Of a DNA stretch of 64,000 bases, positions 16,794-24,735 are shown one piece after another. The stretch covers positions 744,001 to 808,000 of the forward strand of contig NZ_JAANOW010000001.1 in assembly GCF_011758805.1 (NCBI RefSeq), given 5' to 3'. Every line of letters starts with the position of its first letter. Position 1 is the stretch's first letter. The position numbers and the translations under genes are program-made. The DNA is from Mycolicibacterium fluoranthenivorans. Lineage in GTDB: Bacteria > Actinomycetota > Actinomycetes > Mycobacteriales > Mycobacteriaceae. The notes beneath the pieces were generated by a model. The model saw only the letters and a list, made by a program, of their open reading frames with translations, did not search any database and was not told the DNA's origin.

Positions 16794-17462
16794 ATGACAG
16801 CGCAGGTCGACAGCGATGATCGCGCGCCGCGGCGCCGTGGCCGTCCGCGCCGGATCAGCCACGAGCAGATCGTCGAGGCGGCCCGCGGCATCGCCCCGGC
16901 CGAACTCACGATGCAGGCCGTCGCCGACGCGCTCGGCGTGGACCGCACCGCACTGCACTACTACGTCGGCGACCGCGACGGGCTGCTGGAACTGGTGGTC
17001 GCCGATCTCTTCGACACCGAACTGCGCACCGTGGAACTACCCGCGCATGCCGACTGGCGTGAGGTGCTGCGCGCCTACGCGTCTGCCGTCCGGGACGGTG
17101 TACTGCGCTGCGGGGTGACCGCGACGAACTTCCGGCTCCGGGGGATCGGCGGCACCGCCGGTCTGGCGCTGGCCGAGCGGGTGCTCGTGGTGCTGACCGG
17201 AGCCGGCTTCGCCGTCGATGACGCGGGCCGGATCCTGACCCTCGTCGCGGGTATCGCGATGTCCGCAGCCCACGACGTGCTGGGTAGCGCGGAATCGCGG
17301 CTGCACCATCAGACACCGGAAGTGGCACGTGCGCTCAACGAGCTTCCGGCACAAGATTTCCCCCTGCTGTCCGCGGTCGTCGCGGATAGGCCCGGGGCCG
17401 ACGATTTCGACTTCAATCTCGGCGTCGTCATCGCGGGCCTGGAACGCCATCTGAAGCTGTAG
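16794..17462 (+). CDS. TetR-family regulator
   Basis: A 222-residue TetR protein. A basic N-terminal tail (RRRGRPRRISHEQIV) leads into the helix-turn-helix (LTMQAVADALGVDRTALHYYVGDRDGLLEL). The tail and the long C-terminal domain resemble the TetR_C group that includes tetracycline-type repressors. It is divergent from the DapB-like gene and probably controls it. Confidence 0.87.
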   Translation: MTAQVDSDDRAPRRRGRPRRISHEQIVEAARGIAPAELTMQAVADALGVDRTALHYYVGDRDGLLELVVADLFDTELRTVELPAHADWREVLRAYASAVRDGVLRCGVTATNFRLRGIGGTAGLALAERVLVVLTGAGFAVDDAGRILTLVAGIAMSAAHDVLGSAESRLHHQTPEVARALNELPAQDFPLLSAVVADRPGADDFDFNLGVVIAGLERHLKL

Positions 17463-17501
17463 CCCCCCGTGCGGGAACCATATCGAGCCGAATGCTCCAG
17501 G

Positions 17502-18206
17502 ATGGGAGGTATGGGCCTGATCCCGATACCGCGAACCGACCTGACCGATGCCGACGTGACGAGCGCGCTGGGGCGTGCGGTGAGCCTGATCGACCTCATC
17601 CTGGATGTGCTGGCCGAAGCCGATCCGCTGGGGTTACGGCGCCGGCTGGACTGCGTGGACATCCCCGGGACCAAGGCGTGGGAGGCGAAGGATCGCGCCG
17701 CGCGTATCCGGTGGTGGGTTCGCCGCGTCGGCGCGCTGGACACGGTGCTGGTCGCGTTCCCCGGGGTGTTCGGTGCGGTCGCCGACCGGCTGCCCGTCCA
17801 GGATCTGCTCGGGTTCACCAATCAGGCCATCGTGCTGTGCGCCGTCGCGCGTGAGTACGGCATCACGGATACGCCGACCAGGGTGCGGATGCTGGCGGCG
17901 GTGCTGTGCGCACGGGAGGTCTCCGACCAAGCGGAGTCCGAACCGGCCGTCCCGGATCCCGGCTGGTCCACGATGTCCCTGCCCCGCAAGGTGTGGCACC
18001 TGGCGGGCATCCTGAACGCCATCGGTGCCGAACTCGGGAAGCGGCCCCACCCGAAGGGCGTGTTCCGGTACCTGGGCATGCTGCCCTGGTTGGGTGCTGT
18101 CGCCGACTACTTCGGTGAGTACGGCGCCCTGATGCGTGCCGCCGCGGCGGGCGAAACGTGGATCACCCTGCACACCAACGTGATCGGCTCAGCCGCCGGC
18201 CAATAG
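17502..18206 (+). CDS. Conserved-looking protein of unknown function
   Basis: About 234 residues from ATG 17502 (ATG 17511 or GTG 17469 are alternatives; none has a convincing ribosome site). It is soluble and helical: ALGRAVSLIDLILDVLAEADPLG near the start, then a hydrophobic stretch LVAFPGVFGAVADRLPVQDLLGFTNQAIVLCAVAREYG. That segment loosely recalls EcsC/DUF697-like proteins; this is weak. It runs downstream of the TetR gene (short gap) and its 3' end overlaps the convergent membrane-protein gene by 18 bases. Confidence 0.55.
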   Translation: MGGMGLIPIPRTDLTDADVTSALGRAVSLIDLILDVLAEADPLGLRRRLDCVDIPGTKAWEAKDRAARIRWWVRRVGALDTVLVAFPGVFGAVADRLPVQDLLGFTNQAIVLCAVAREYGITDTPTRVRMLAAVLCAREVSDQAESEPAVPDPGWSTMSLPRKVWHLAGILNAIGAELGKRPHPKGVFRYLGMLPWLGAVADYFGEYGALMRAAAAGETWITLHTNVIGSAAGQ

Positions 18207-19325
18207 GGGCTGTGGCGTGGTCTGTGCCCGCGGCGCCACGCTGCGGCAGGCGGCGATCGACAGCCCGGCGATGACGAAGCACACCACCGCGTACCAGAGG
18301 CTGCCGATCGGATCCCCGGCTGCTGTCACCCCGTCGGTGGCGCCGAAGTACGCCGGCAGCGCCGCCGCCCACAGCACCGCCATGACCGCCAGGTACACCG
18401 CGGCATAACCGAGGATCAGCGGGTTGGTGTGGTGTGCACCGGTTTCGCGCAGGGAACGCCACTGACCGACGAGCACCGGTACCGCGACGACCGTGAGGGC
18501 GACGAGTTCGAGGGCGTAGACCACCCCACCGGTATCGGTACTGCCGGTGATCTTGCCGACCACCGTCGCAGGCAGAGGCAGCACCGCGGTGCCGATGGAC
18601 GCGAGCACACCGACGACGACGGTGCGCCACAGCACCTGTGGCCCGGTATAGGTCGTGCCGGCCTCGACGTGGCGGCCCACGAACAACTGCACGCAGAAGG
18701 CCAGCGACATCGGCCACAGCGCGGCGAATACCACGACGCTGGGCAACGGTACCGAGTCGAAGAACGGCTGGTTCATCGGATGGTCCAGAGTCCATTCCCA
18801 CCAACGCAATTGCGGCCCGAGGTGATCGAAGATCTCGTAGAACGCGTGATGGATGAAGCCCACGCAGATCGCGCCGATCAGTACACCGCGCCGTTGGAAC
18901 ACCCCGAGGATGCGCACGATCTCGAAGGCGACGGTGGCCATCATCGGATAGATCGCGACGATGTACAGCGGTAGCCGGCCCCACAGGAAGTCGACGCTGA
19001 ACACGTTGTGCGCGAACATCGTGTCCACGTATGCGCCGATCCCGAACTGGGCCGGGAAGTACAGCGGCGGCTCGATGATGAGCAGATAGGCGATGGCGCC
19101 GAACCACAGCACCACATTGGTCGGGTCGTTGTGGCGACGCCACCGGTTGACGGCGTACACCAGCGACAGCACAGCGCCGGCGATCACGAGGAGCTCCAGC
19201 ACCGGAAGGGTCCAGTTCTCCAGGTTCAGCGGGTTGCGGAACGAGACGAGGCCACCCATGTCCTCGCAGGAAAAGCCAAGTCGCGCAGCCAGACCGGCGA
19301 ATGTGGGCGCGCACAGATCAGACAT
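18189..19325 (-). CDS. Multi-pass membrane protein of unknown function
   Basis: A 378-residue integral membrane protein with about nine hydrophobic segments, starting with LLVIAGAVLSLVYAVNRW. Polar motifs between them include FIHHAFYEIFDHLGPQLRWWEW, with two His and acidic residues that could bind metal. The family is not recognised. Its start overlaps the stop of the upstream metal-dependent hydrolase gene by 8 bases, so the two are one operon and probably act together. Confidence 0.75.
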   Translation of the reverse strand: MSDLCAPTFAGLAARLGFSCEDMGGLVSFRNPLNLENWTLPVLELLVIAGAVLSLVYAVNRWRRHNDPTNVVLWFGAIAYLLIIEPPLYFPAQFGIGAYVDTMFAHNVFSVDFLWGRLPLYIVAIYPMMATVAFEIVRILGVFQRRGVLIGAICVGFIHHAFYEIFDHLGPQLRWWEWTLDHPMNQPFFDSVPLPSVVVFAALWPMSLAFCVQLFVGRHVEAGTTYTGPQVLWRTVVVGVLASIGTAVLPLPATVVGKITGSTDTGGVVYALELVALTVVAVPVLVGQWRSLRETGAHHTNPLILGYAAVYLAVMAVLWAAALPAYFGATDGVTAAGDPIGSLWYAVVCFVIAGLSIAACRSVAPRAQTTPQPLLAGG

Positions 19326-20244
19326 CGGCGGATGCCTTCGCGGAGGTGTACCACTTGGTCACGTCATACCCCTCGTCGTAGCGCTTGAACCACTCGGCGG
19401 CCAGCGCCGGGAGCTTCTCGTGCGCCGGGTCATGGCCGGGAATCTGACTGCGCACGATACCCACCAGCGCGGCGAGCATCTCCCGCTTGCCCAGATCGGG
19501 GAACGGGCTCTGGAACGGCCCGTAGTCGGGACGTCGACCGATGCGCTGGAGCAGGGCGTTCTTGCCGCGCTCCAGGGCGAAGGTGGACACCGCGTCGACC
19601 TTGCGTACCTCCAGCGGGATGTGCCGGTTGAACCCGTCGCATGCCATCCGCACCACGTCCATGACGTGCTTGAAGATCGACGGGGCCACCCGCGCGCGGT
19701 ACCACGGGTCGCCCACCAAGCCGTTGTAGATGATCAGTGCCGAGCTGCGGTGCTCGACCTCCTCGACGAAGTGCCACAGGAACAACGAGGCCACCCGGTC
19801 ATCGCCCGGGGCGAACAGGGTGGCGTCGTTGTCCAGCATCAGTTTGAACACCGGGGTGAACGTCGCCTCCAAGTCGGCGGTGTAGGCCAGCCGGTACTTC
19901 AGCGGTGTGTTCGCGACGAGGTCGTCGAAGGCGGCGATCACCTCATCAAGGGTCTCTTTGAGCGCCGGGTAGGCCTTGATGAGTCCGCGGGCGTGCTGGC
20001 GATGGGCCATCGAGTGCTGGCCCTCCTGCCGGGTGAACGCATCGGCCTCCTCGGCGATCACCGGATCGGTGAGCAGGGGTTTGGCCTCGGCCATCGTGCT
20101 GACGATCATCTTCTCGAACGCGATCGCCAGGAACGACACCGCGTTGGCCATCGCGGAGAAGGCCGGATTGGTGTCGTTCCAGCAGAAGGGGACGTCGTAG
20201 TCAGCGAACGCGAACCGCATCTTGCGTACCTGTAGATCCGTCAT
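19318..20244 (-). CDS. Metal-dependent hydrolase-like protein (ferritin-like fold)
   Basis: A 308-residue protein resembling the predicted metal-dependent hydrolase family (PF10118 type). Probable metal ligands lie in FEKM, RQEGQHSMAHRQHAR and FVEEVEHRSSA, a Glu/His pattern like di-metal helical-bundle proteins. The start is MTDLQVRK at 20244; an in-frame ATG at 20265 is less likely because it falls inside a probable operator. It overlaps the membrane-protein gene downstream and is divergent from a TetR gene. Reaction unknown. Confidence 0.75.
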   Translation of the reverse strand: MTDLQVRKMRFAFADYDVPFCWNDTNPAFSAMANAVSFLAIAFEKMIVSTMAEAKPLLTDPVIAEEADAFTRQEGQHSMAHRQHARGLIKAYPALKETLDEVIAAFDDLVANTPLKYRLAYTADLEATFTPVFKLMLDNDATLFAPGDDRVASLFLWHFVEEVEHRSSALIIYNGLVGDPWYRARVAPSIFKHVMDVVRMACDGFNRHIPLEVRKVDAVSTFALERGKNALLQRIGRRPDYGPFQSPFPDLGKREMLAALVGIVRSQIPGHDPAHEKLPALAAEWFKRYDEGYDVTKWYTSAKASADV

Positions 20245-20262
20245 CGAGCACCTCGCAGTAAT

Positions 20263-20288
20263 CATACAAATCGGTCGTCATGTGTATG
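20263..20288. promoter_or_regulatory. TetR operator candidate (CATACA-N14-TGTATG)
   Basis: CATACA (20263-20268) and TGTATG (20283-20288) are perfect 6-bp arms in the gap between the divergent hydrolase and TetR genes. A similar TACA/TGTA arrangement occurs before the Rieske gene at 28.16 kb, next to a TetR paralogue of the same subfamily. Confidence 0.5.
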
Positions 20289-20405
20289 TTGACACTGTGT
20301 GGCACGCCCCGTCAATCGGCGATTTGTGTACGTCCACCGGCGCCCTTCGCCGCTGAACGTGCACAAATCGCTATCCTGCGGCCATGTCGGCGGAGGGATG
20401 TGACC

Positions 20406-21008
20406 GTGGCGCGTAGGCGCGGGTGGGGTGGCGAACCGCCGCGCACCGATGAGGAGGCGACCGCGCGCATCATCGATGCCGCGGTGAAGCTGATCGCCGA
20501 GACCGGTAAAGGCATCAGCATCGCCGATGTCGCGGCCGCGCTCGGCGTCATCCGGCAGACGGTGTACCGGTATTTCCCGACGGCCGAGGCGCTGATGCAC
20601 GCCGCGGCCATCGCCTCGGTGGACGGCTTCCTGGACCGGTTGGCCGGCACGGTCAGCGGCATCGCCGACCCGGCCGAAGCCATGACCGAAGGGGTGATGT
20701 TCACCCTCGAGGAGGTGGCCCGGACTCCTCATCTGGCGATCCTGTTGTCCGAGCCCTATGAGAATGCCCGGCCCAGCAGCATGGCCTCCGATGAGGCCCA
20801 GGATTTCGGTATGCGGATGATCAACCGATTCGACGTCGACTGGGCGTGCCACGGATACGACGATGCGGCGCTGCACGAGCTGGTGGAGTTCACCCTGCGC
20901 ACCATGCTGTCGTTCTTCGTGGCACCCAATCCGCCGGGACGGTCACGAGAAGAGTTGCGCCACTTCATCAAAAGGTGGCTGGGTGGCGCGATCTCGGCCC
21001 AGGGCTGA
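20406..21008 (+). CDS. TetR-family regulator (subfamily shared with 27.5 kb)
   Basis: A 200-residue TetR protein from GTG 20406 (M-A-R-R-R-G-W-G-G). The start is supported by GGAGGG upstream and by alignment with the paralogue at 27495-28121, which begins M-R-R-H-G-W-S-G. The helix-turn-helix is ISIADVAAALGVIRQTVYRYFPTAEAL. Both proteins also share SVDGFLDRLA/SVAGFLDRLA and an LDELVEFMLR-like segment. It is divergent from the hydrolase/membrane operon and probably controls it. Confidence 0.85.
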   Translation: MARRRGWGGEPPRTDEEATARIIDAAVKLIAETGKGISIADVAAALGVIRQTVYRYFPTAEALMHAAAIASVDGFLDRLAGTVSGIADPAEAMTEGVMFTLEEVARTPHLAILLSEPYENARPSSMASDEAQDFGMRMINRFDVDWACHGYDDAALHELVEFTLRTMLSFFVAPNPPGRSREELRHFIKRWLGGAISAQG

Positions 21009-21233
21009 TCACCGGGCCCGGGCCGCGGCGGCGGGGGTCATCTGCTCGACGGGGGTGAGGCGAGGTACACCTGCCAGATCACCGGGTTCGTCGGCCAGCA
21101 GGTTGGTGGCCGACCTGGTGAAGAACTCGCGCGCCGCGGCATCTTCGAACGTCTGTGAGTTCGACACGTCGACGACGACCTCGGCGCCCTCGAGTGCCCC
21201 GGTCAGTCCCTCGCCGATGACGACGATGCGCAT
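21009..21233 (-). pseudogene. Deletion-damaged NmrA/SDR-type NAD(P)-binding gene
   Basis: The 74-codon remnant keeps its ribosome site (GGAGAGGGAC) and begins MRIVVIG, then jumps to EGLTGALEGAEVVVDVSNSQTFEDAAAREFF. In intact relatives (as I recall them) MRIVVIGG is followed by the rest of the Rossmann motif and a second strand, about 40 residues, before this segment, and the protein continues for about 170 more. So an internal in-frame deletion and a C-terminal loss are both implied. It abuts the TetR stop codon. It could still be translated but cannot bind NAD(P) normally. Confidence 0.65.
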
Positions 21234-21323
21234 GATGTCCCTCTCCGGCCGCAGCCCGCGGCGGCCTCCGCGCACCAGAACGGATGCGGTGGCGAGGATT
21301 CATCCCCGTTCGACTCGCCAGGG

Positions 21324-22316
21324 TCACGCCGGAACCGCGGTGGTCCCTCGCACCACCAGTGTCGGGGGTACGACGATATCGGCCGGCTCGACGCCCTCGG
21401 TGTCGTTGTCCAGGCGTCCCACCAGGCGTGTCACCGCCGCGCGGGTGAGCTGGGGGGTCTCCTGCCTGATGGTGCTCAGGTCGATATGTGCCAGGCCGGC
21501 CAGGGGGCTGTCGTCGAAGCCCATGACCGATATCTGCTGGGGCACCGGGACGCGGGCACGCACCAGTACGTCGAGTACGCCGAGGGCGCACCGGTCGTTG
21601 AAGGCGAAGATGGCCGACGGGAGCGGCGTACCGGAGCTGAGTAGGGCGGTCGCAGCCGCCGCGCCCTCACGTTCGGTGAGCCCACCCTGGTGGATCTCGG
21701 CGGTCGCGCCGGCTGCCCGCATGGCCTGGGTGTATCCCCGGCGGCGCTCGGCGGCCCCGGGCGCGCGGCCGCCGTCGAGAAAGGCGATACGGCGGTGGCC
21801 CAGGCTGTGCAGATGGGCAACGGCCATCGCGGCGCCGGCGGTGTCATCGCTGCGGACGGCGTCCACACCCCGCACCTTTCGGGCCAGGACGACCACCGGG
21901 GTACTGGCCGCCAGGGTGACCAACTCGGCTGCCGGAAGGTTCGGCCCCAGGAGCACCAGGGCCTCACACCGGTCGTCGAGCAGGGCGCGCACCGCGCGGC
22001 GCTCGTCATGGTGTGGGGTGACGCCACTGAGCACCACCTCGTAGCCGAGTTCGTCTGCCGCGGCGTACACGCCGTCGACGAGTTCGGCGTGGAACTCTTG
22101 TCCCGCAGCGAATGTCACGCCGAGCAGTTTGGTGCGCAGTTGGCGTAACCGTCGCGCCCGCGGATCGGGCCGGTAACCGATCTCGTCGGCGCAACGGCGC
22201 ACCCGGGCGCGTGTCTCGGCGCTGGCGCCGGGCGCATCGCGCATGACGATGGACACCAGGGCCCGGGAGACGCCCGCGTGCCGGGCGACATCCTCCAGTG
22301 TCGGACGATGCTGCAT
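21324..22316 (-). CDS. LacI-family repressor
   Basis: A 330-residue LacI/GalR-type regulator. The N-terminal helix-turn-helix (TLEDVARHAGVSRALVSIVMRD, about 6-27) and hinge (RARRLRQLRTKLLGVTF) are followed by a periplasmic-binding-protein-like sugar domain ending in VVPPTLVVRGTT. It is divergent from the isomerase-like gene, with two 16-bp palindromes in the gap, so it very probably represses that gene and itself. The inducer should be a sugar-related compound. Confidence 0.92.
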   Translation of the reverse strand: MQHRPTLEDVARHAGVSRALVSIVMRDAPGASAETRARVRRCADEIGYRPDPRARRLRQLRTKLLGVTFAAGQEFHAELVDGVYAAADELGYEVVLSGVTPHHDERRAVRALLDDRCEALVLLGPNLPAAELVTLAASTPVVVLARKVRGVDAVRSDDTAGAAMAVAHLHSLGHRRIAFLDGGRAPGAAERRRGYTQAMRAAGATAEIHQGGLTEREGAAAATALLSSGTPLPSAIFAFNDRCALGVLDVLVRARVPVPQQISVMGFDDSPLAGLAHIDLSTIRQETPQLTRAAVTRLVGRLDNDTEGVEPADIVVPPTLVVRGTTAVPA

Positions 22317-22324
22317 GAGGTGAG

Positions 22325-22340
22325 ACTAGAAGGTTCTAGT
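22325..22340. promoter_or_regulatory. LacI operator 1
   Basis: ACTAGAAGGTTCTAGT is symmetric except for the two central bases. It lies 8 bases upstream of the lacI-type start codon. Confidence 0.75.
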
Positions 22341-22362
22341 GCTTCGTGCTTTACTGGTCGCG

Positions 22363-22378
22363 ACTAGAGCGTTCTAGT
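22363..22378. promoter_or_regulatory. LacI operator 2
   Basis: ACTAGAGCGTTCTAGT is the same motif with 14 of 16 symmetric positions. It is centred 38 bases from operator 1 and 17 bases before the isomerase-like gene. Confidence 0.75.
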
Positions 22379-22395
22379 ACATCGAAAGGTGACCG

Positions 22396-23169
22396 ATGAC
22401 CTTCCAGCTGGCCGTCTGCTCGGAGATGGTCTTCCGGGATCTGCCGATCATCGACCGCGTCAAGCGCATCCACGAGCTCGGGTTCGCCGTGGAGATCTGG
22501 AGCTGGCATGACAAGGACCTCGAGGCGCTCGCCGCCACGGGGGCCACCTTCACCTCGATGACCGGCTACCTGCACGGTGACCTCATCGACCCGGCCACCG
22601 CCGATGACGTGGTGCGCACCGCCGAGCTCAGCATCGAAGCCGCCGAGACGCTCGGGGTGACACGGCTGAATCTGCACACCGCCGAACTGGTGGACGGCCA
22701 GGCGGCGCGGCCGCGGCAGCGTGCCACCGGAGAGATGTGGCTGACCGCCCTGCGCACTCTGGAGCGTATCGGCGAACTCGGCGCACAGGCGGGCATGACG
22801 TTCTGCGTGGAGAATCTCAACACCCTCGTCGACCATCCCGGCGTGCCACTGGCTCGGGCCAAGGACACCCTCGCGCTGGTCGAGGGTCTCGGTCATCCGA
22901 ACGTCAAGATGATGCTGGACCTCTATCACGCGCAGATCGGCGAGGGGAACCTGGTCGAACTGATCCGCCGCTGCGGTACGGCCATCGGCGAGATTCAGGT
23001 GGCCGACGTGCCCGGCCGCTGCGAGCCGGGCACCGGTGAGATCAACTACCCGACGATCGCCAGGGCGCTACACGAGATCGGCTTCACCGGCACCGTCGGT
23101 TTGGAGGCGTGGAACTCCGCGGACAGTGCGGCTGCACTGGCGGCGTTCCGCGTGGCCTTCACGGTCTAG
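22396..23169 (+). CDS. Sugar isomerase-like TIM-barrel protein (hydroxypyruvate isomerase type)
   Basis: A 257-residue AP-endonuclease/xylose-isomerase-like TIM barrel, closest in form to hydroxypyruvate isomerase (Hyi). Likely metal ligands are Glu in FCVENLN (about 136), Asp in MMLDLYHAQ (about 176-180) and Glu in GLEAWN (about 237). The start has GAAAGGTG upstream. It is the single gene opposite the LacI repressor and its 3' end overlaps the TVP38 gene by 11 bases. The sugar acid or sugar it acts on is unknown. Confidence 0.83.
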   Translation: MTFQLAVCSEMVFRDLPIIDRVKRIHELGFAVEIWSWHDKDLEALAATGATFTSMTGYLHGDLIDPATADDVVRTAELSIEAAETLGVTRLNLHTAELVDGQAARPRQRATGEMWLTALRTLERIGELGAQAGMTFCVENLNTLVDHPGVPLARAKDTLALVEGLGHPNVKMMLDLYHAQIGEGNLVELIRRCGTAIGEIQVADVPGRCEPGTGEINYPTIARALHEIGFTGTVGLEAWNSADSAAALAAFRVAFTV

Positions 23170-23872
23170 ATCGCCGCCACTTCCGGTAGCCGCGGTGCGC
23201 GGCGACGGTGCCGACGATGGCGGTGACACACCACACCACCGCGGCAGCGACGGCCAGCGGGGCCGACTGGTTGCCCAGCGCGGCTCCCAGCGAGGTGTAG
23301 ACGAATGCGCGCGGCACCGATCCGATGAACGCGCCGAGTGCCATCTGCCACAACGGAACTCCGAACGCGCCGAACGCGTAGGAGGCCAGTGCGTCGGACA
23401 TGCCGGGGATGAACCGCTGCCCGACGACGGCCCACAATCCGCGCCGTTCGATCTGTCGATCGAGCCGGTCGGCGCGCTCGGCCCCGAGCAGGGCACGTGC
23501 GCTGCCGCGACCGGCCCGCCGTCCGACCAGCGTGCTGATCATCGCGGTACCGACGGTGGCGCCGAGCGTCACACCGAGTCCCACGACCGGGCCGAACAAC
23601 AGACCACTGCCCGCGGCCAGGATGGTGCCCGGGACGAAGATCGCACCCAGCCCGGCCGACAGCACGATGTAGGTCAGCGGGGCCGCCGGCCCGGTGGCGG
23701 TGACGGCGGCGCGGATCTCGTCGGTGTCGACGACCCGGCCGAACACCATGATGCAGAACAGTCCGCCCAGTACGGCCGCGAACAGCCCGAGACGCACCAT
23801 GTGGCGCCGCCGGTCGGCGATGAGGTCGCTCGCGGCGGAAGCCGTGCCGTCCAGGCTCTCCGTGTCGGTCAT
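23159..23872 (-). CDS. TVP38/TMEM64 (VTT/DedA-like) membrane protein
   Basis: A 237-residue membrane protein. After a cytoplasmic N-terminus, TM1 (LFAAVLGGLFCIMVFG) is followed by the VTT domain: IFVPGTILAAGSGLLFGPVVGLG and QRFIPGMSDALASYAFGAFGVPLWQM, with the re-entrant-loop prolines of the family. It is probably a membrane lipid or ion transporter; the role in mycobacteria is unknown. The start MTDTESL directly follows the LuxR stop (1-base gap), so it is the second gene of an operon. Confidence 0.85.
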   Translation of the reverse strand: MTDTESLDGTASAASDLIADRRRHMVRLGLFAAVLGGLFCIMVFGRVVDTDEIRAAVTATGPAAPLTYIVLSAGLGAIFVPGTILAAGSGLLFGPVVGLGVTLGATVGTAMISTLVGRRAGRGSARALLGAERADRLDRQIERRGLWAVVGQRFIPGMSDALASYAFGAFGVPLWQMALGAFIGSVPRAFVYTSLGAALGNQSAPLAVAAAVVWCVTAIVGTVAAHRGYRKWRRSRP

Positions 23873-23873
23873 G

Positions 23874-24650
23874 TCATCTGCGATTGTGCCTGGTCTCGCG
23901 CGGGTCCTCACGGTGGGCCGCGAGTAACGCCAGTTCGGTGCGGGACCGGCAGCCCGTGCTGTCGAGGGCGCGGCTCACATACTTCTTCACGGTGTCCTCG
24001 GTGAGTACGAGTTCCGCGGCGATCCGCGCGTTGGTCAGTCCACGGGAAAGTAGAACGACCACCTCGCGCTGCCGGTTGGTCAGTGTGGCAAGGGGATTCG
24101 GCTGAAATCCGGGCAGCGCGCGGGACACCACGCGTAATTGCCGGCACAACAGGCGCATGGTCGACGCATCGCGTGCGCAGACGGCGGCGGGATCCGGGTC
24201 GAACAGGCCGACCAGGCCGTGCCGGTGCGAGCCCATCGAGAACGTGAAGGCATTGCAGGACTGCAGACCGGCCCGGTGCAGGAACTGTTCGACGTAGCGG
24301 GCGGCGGCCTCCGGTGGTGGCGGCAGCTCGTCCAGACAGACCCCTCCGGTGTCCTGCAGTCGTTGCAGGGCGGCCGGGGTGGCGAACACGTCCGAGGTGT
24401 TCCAGGACCGCAGATAGTCGTCGAGAATCTCTCCGCTGGGATCGCCGGTGGTCGCGGGCGCAGCGTCACGGAACGCGTCGGCCACGCTGTCACCGGTGAA
24501 GAAGGTGACGCCTTGGACACCGAAGGCGTGTTGCACGGCGTCGACCACAGCATGGCGGAATTGACCGAGATCGGCGGCGTCTTCGCAGGCCTCCAGCACG
24601 GCGAAGACGCGTTCGTAGTCCCGGGCGCCGAGCCCGGCGGCACCGGTCAC
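23874..24650 (-). CDS. LuxR-type transcriptional regulator
   Basis: A 258-residue protein. The N-terminal ~190 residues have a GAF-like look without a recognised signature; the C-terminus is a LuxR/GerE helix-turn-helix (LTNRQREVVVLLSRGLTNARIAAELVLTEDTVKKYVSRAL, about 195-235). It lacks a receiver domain. The gene is followed immediately by the TVP38 gene and opposed by the alcohol dehydrogenase gene (85-base divergent gap), so either could be a target. Confidence 0.85.
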   Translation of the reverse strand: MTGAAGLGARDYERVFAVLEACEDAADLGQFRHAVVDAVQHAFGVQGVTFFTGDSVADAFRDAAPATTGDPSGEILDDYLRSWNTSDVFATPAALQRLQDTGGVCLDELPPPPEAAARYVEQFLHRAGLQSCNAFTFSMGSHRHGLVGLFDPDPAAVCARDASTMRLLCRQLRVVSRALPGFQPNPLATLTNRQREVVVLLSRGLTNARIAAELVLTEDTVKKYVSRALDSTGCRSRTELALLAAHREDPRETRHNRR

Positions 24651-24735
24651 GCCATCAGTAAAGCAGGCGCGTCGGTCGCGGAATGTCCTCTTTCGTGCAC
24701 TGGGTCCGGCGCTGCCGGCTGGTTAGATTCGACGT

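Noticed and set aside
22325..22378. KstR-type steroid operators
   Set aside because: The motif and the adjacent gene fit LacI twin operators much better than TetR/KstR sites.
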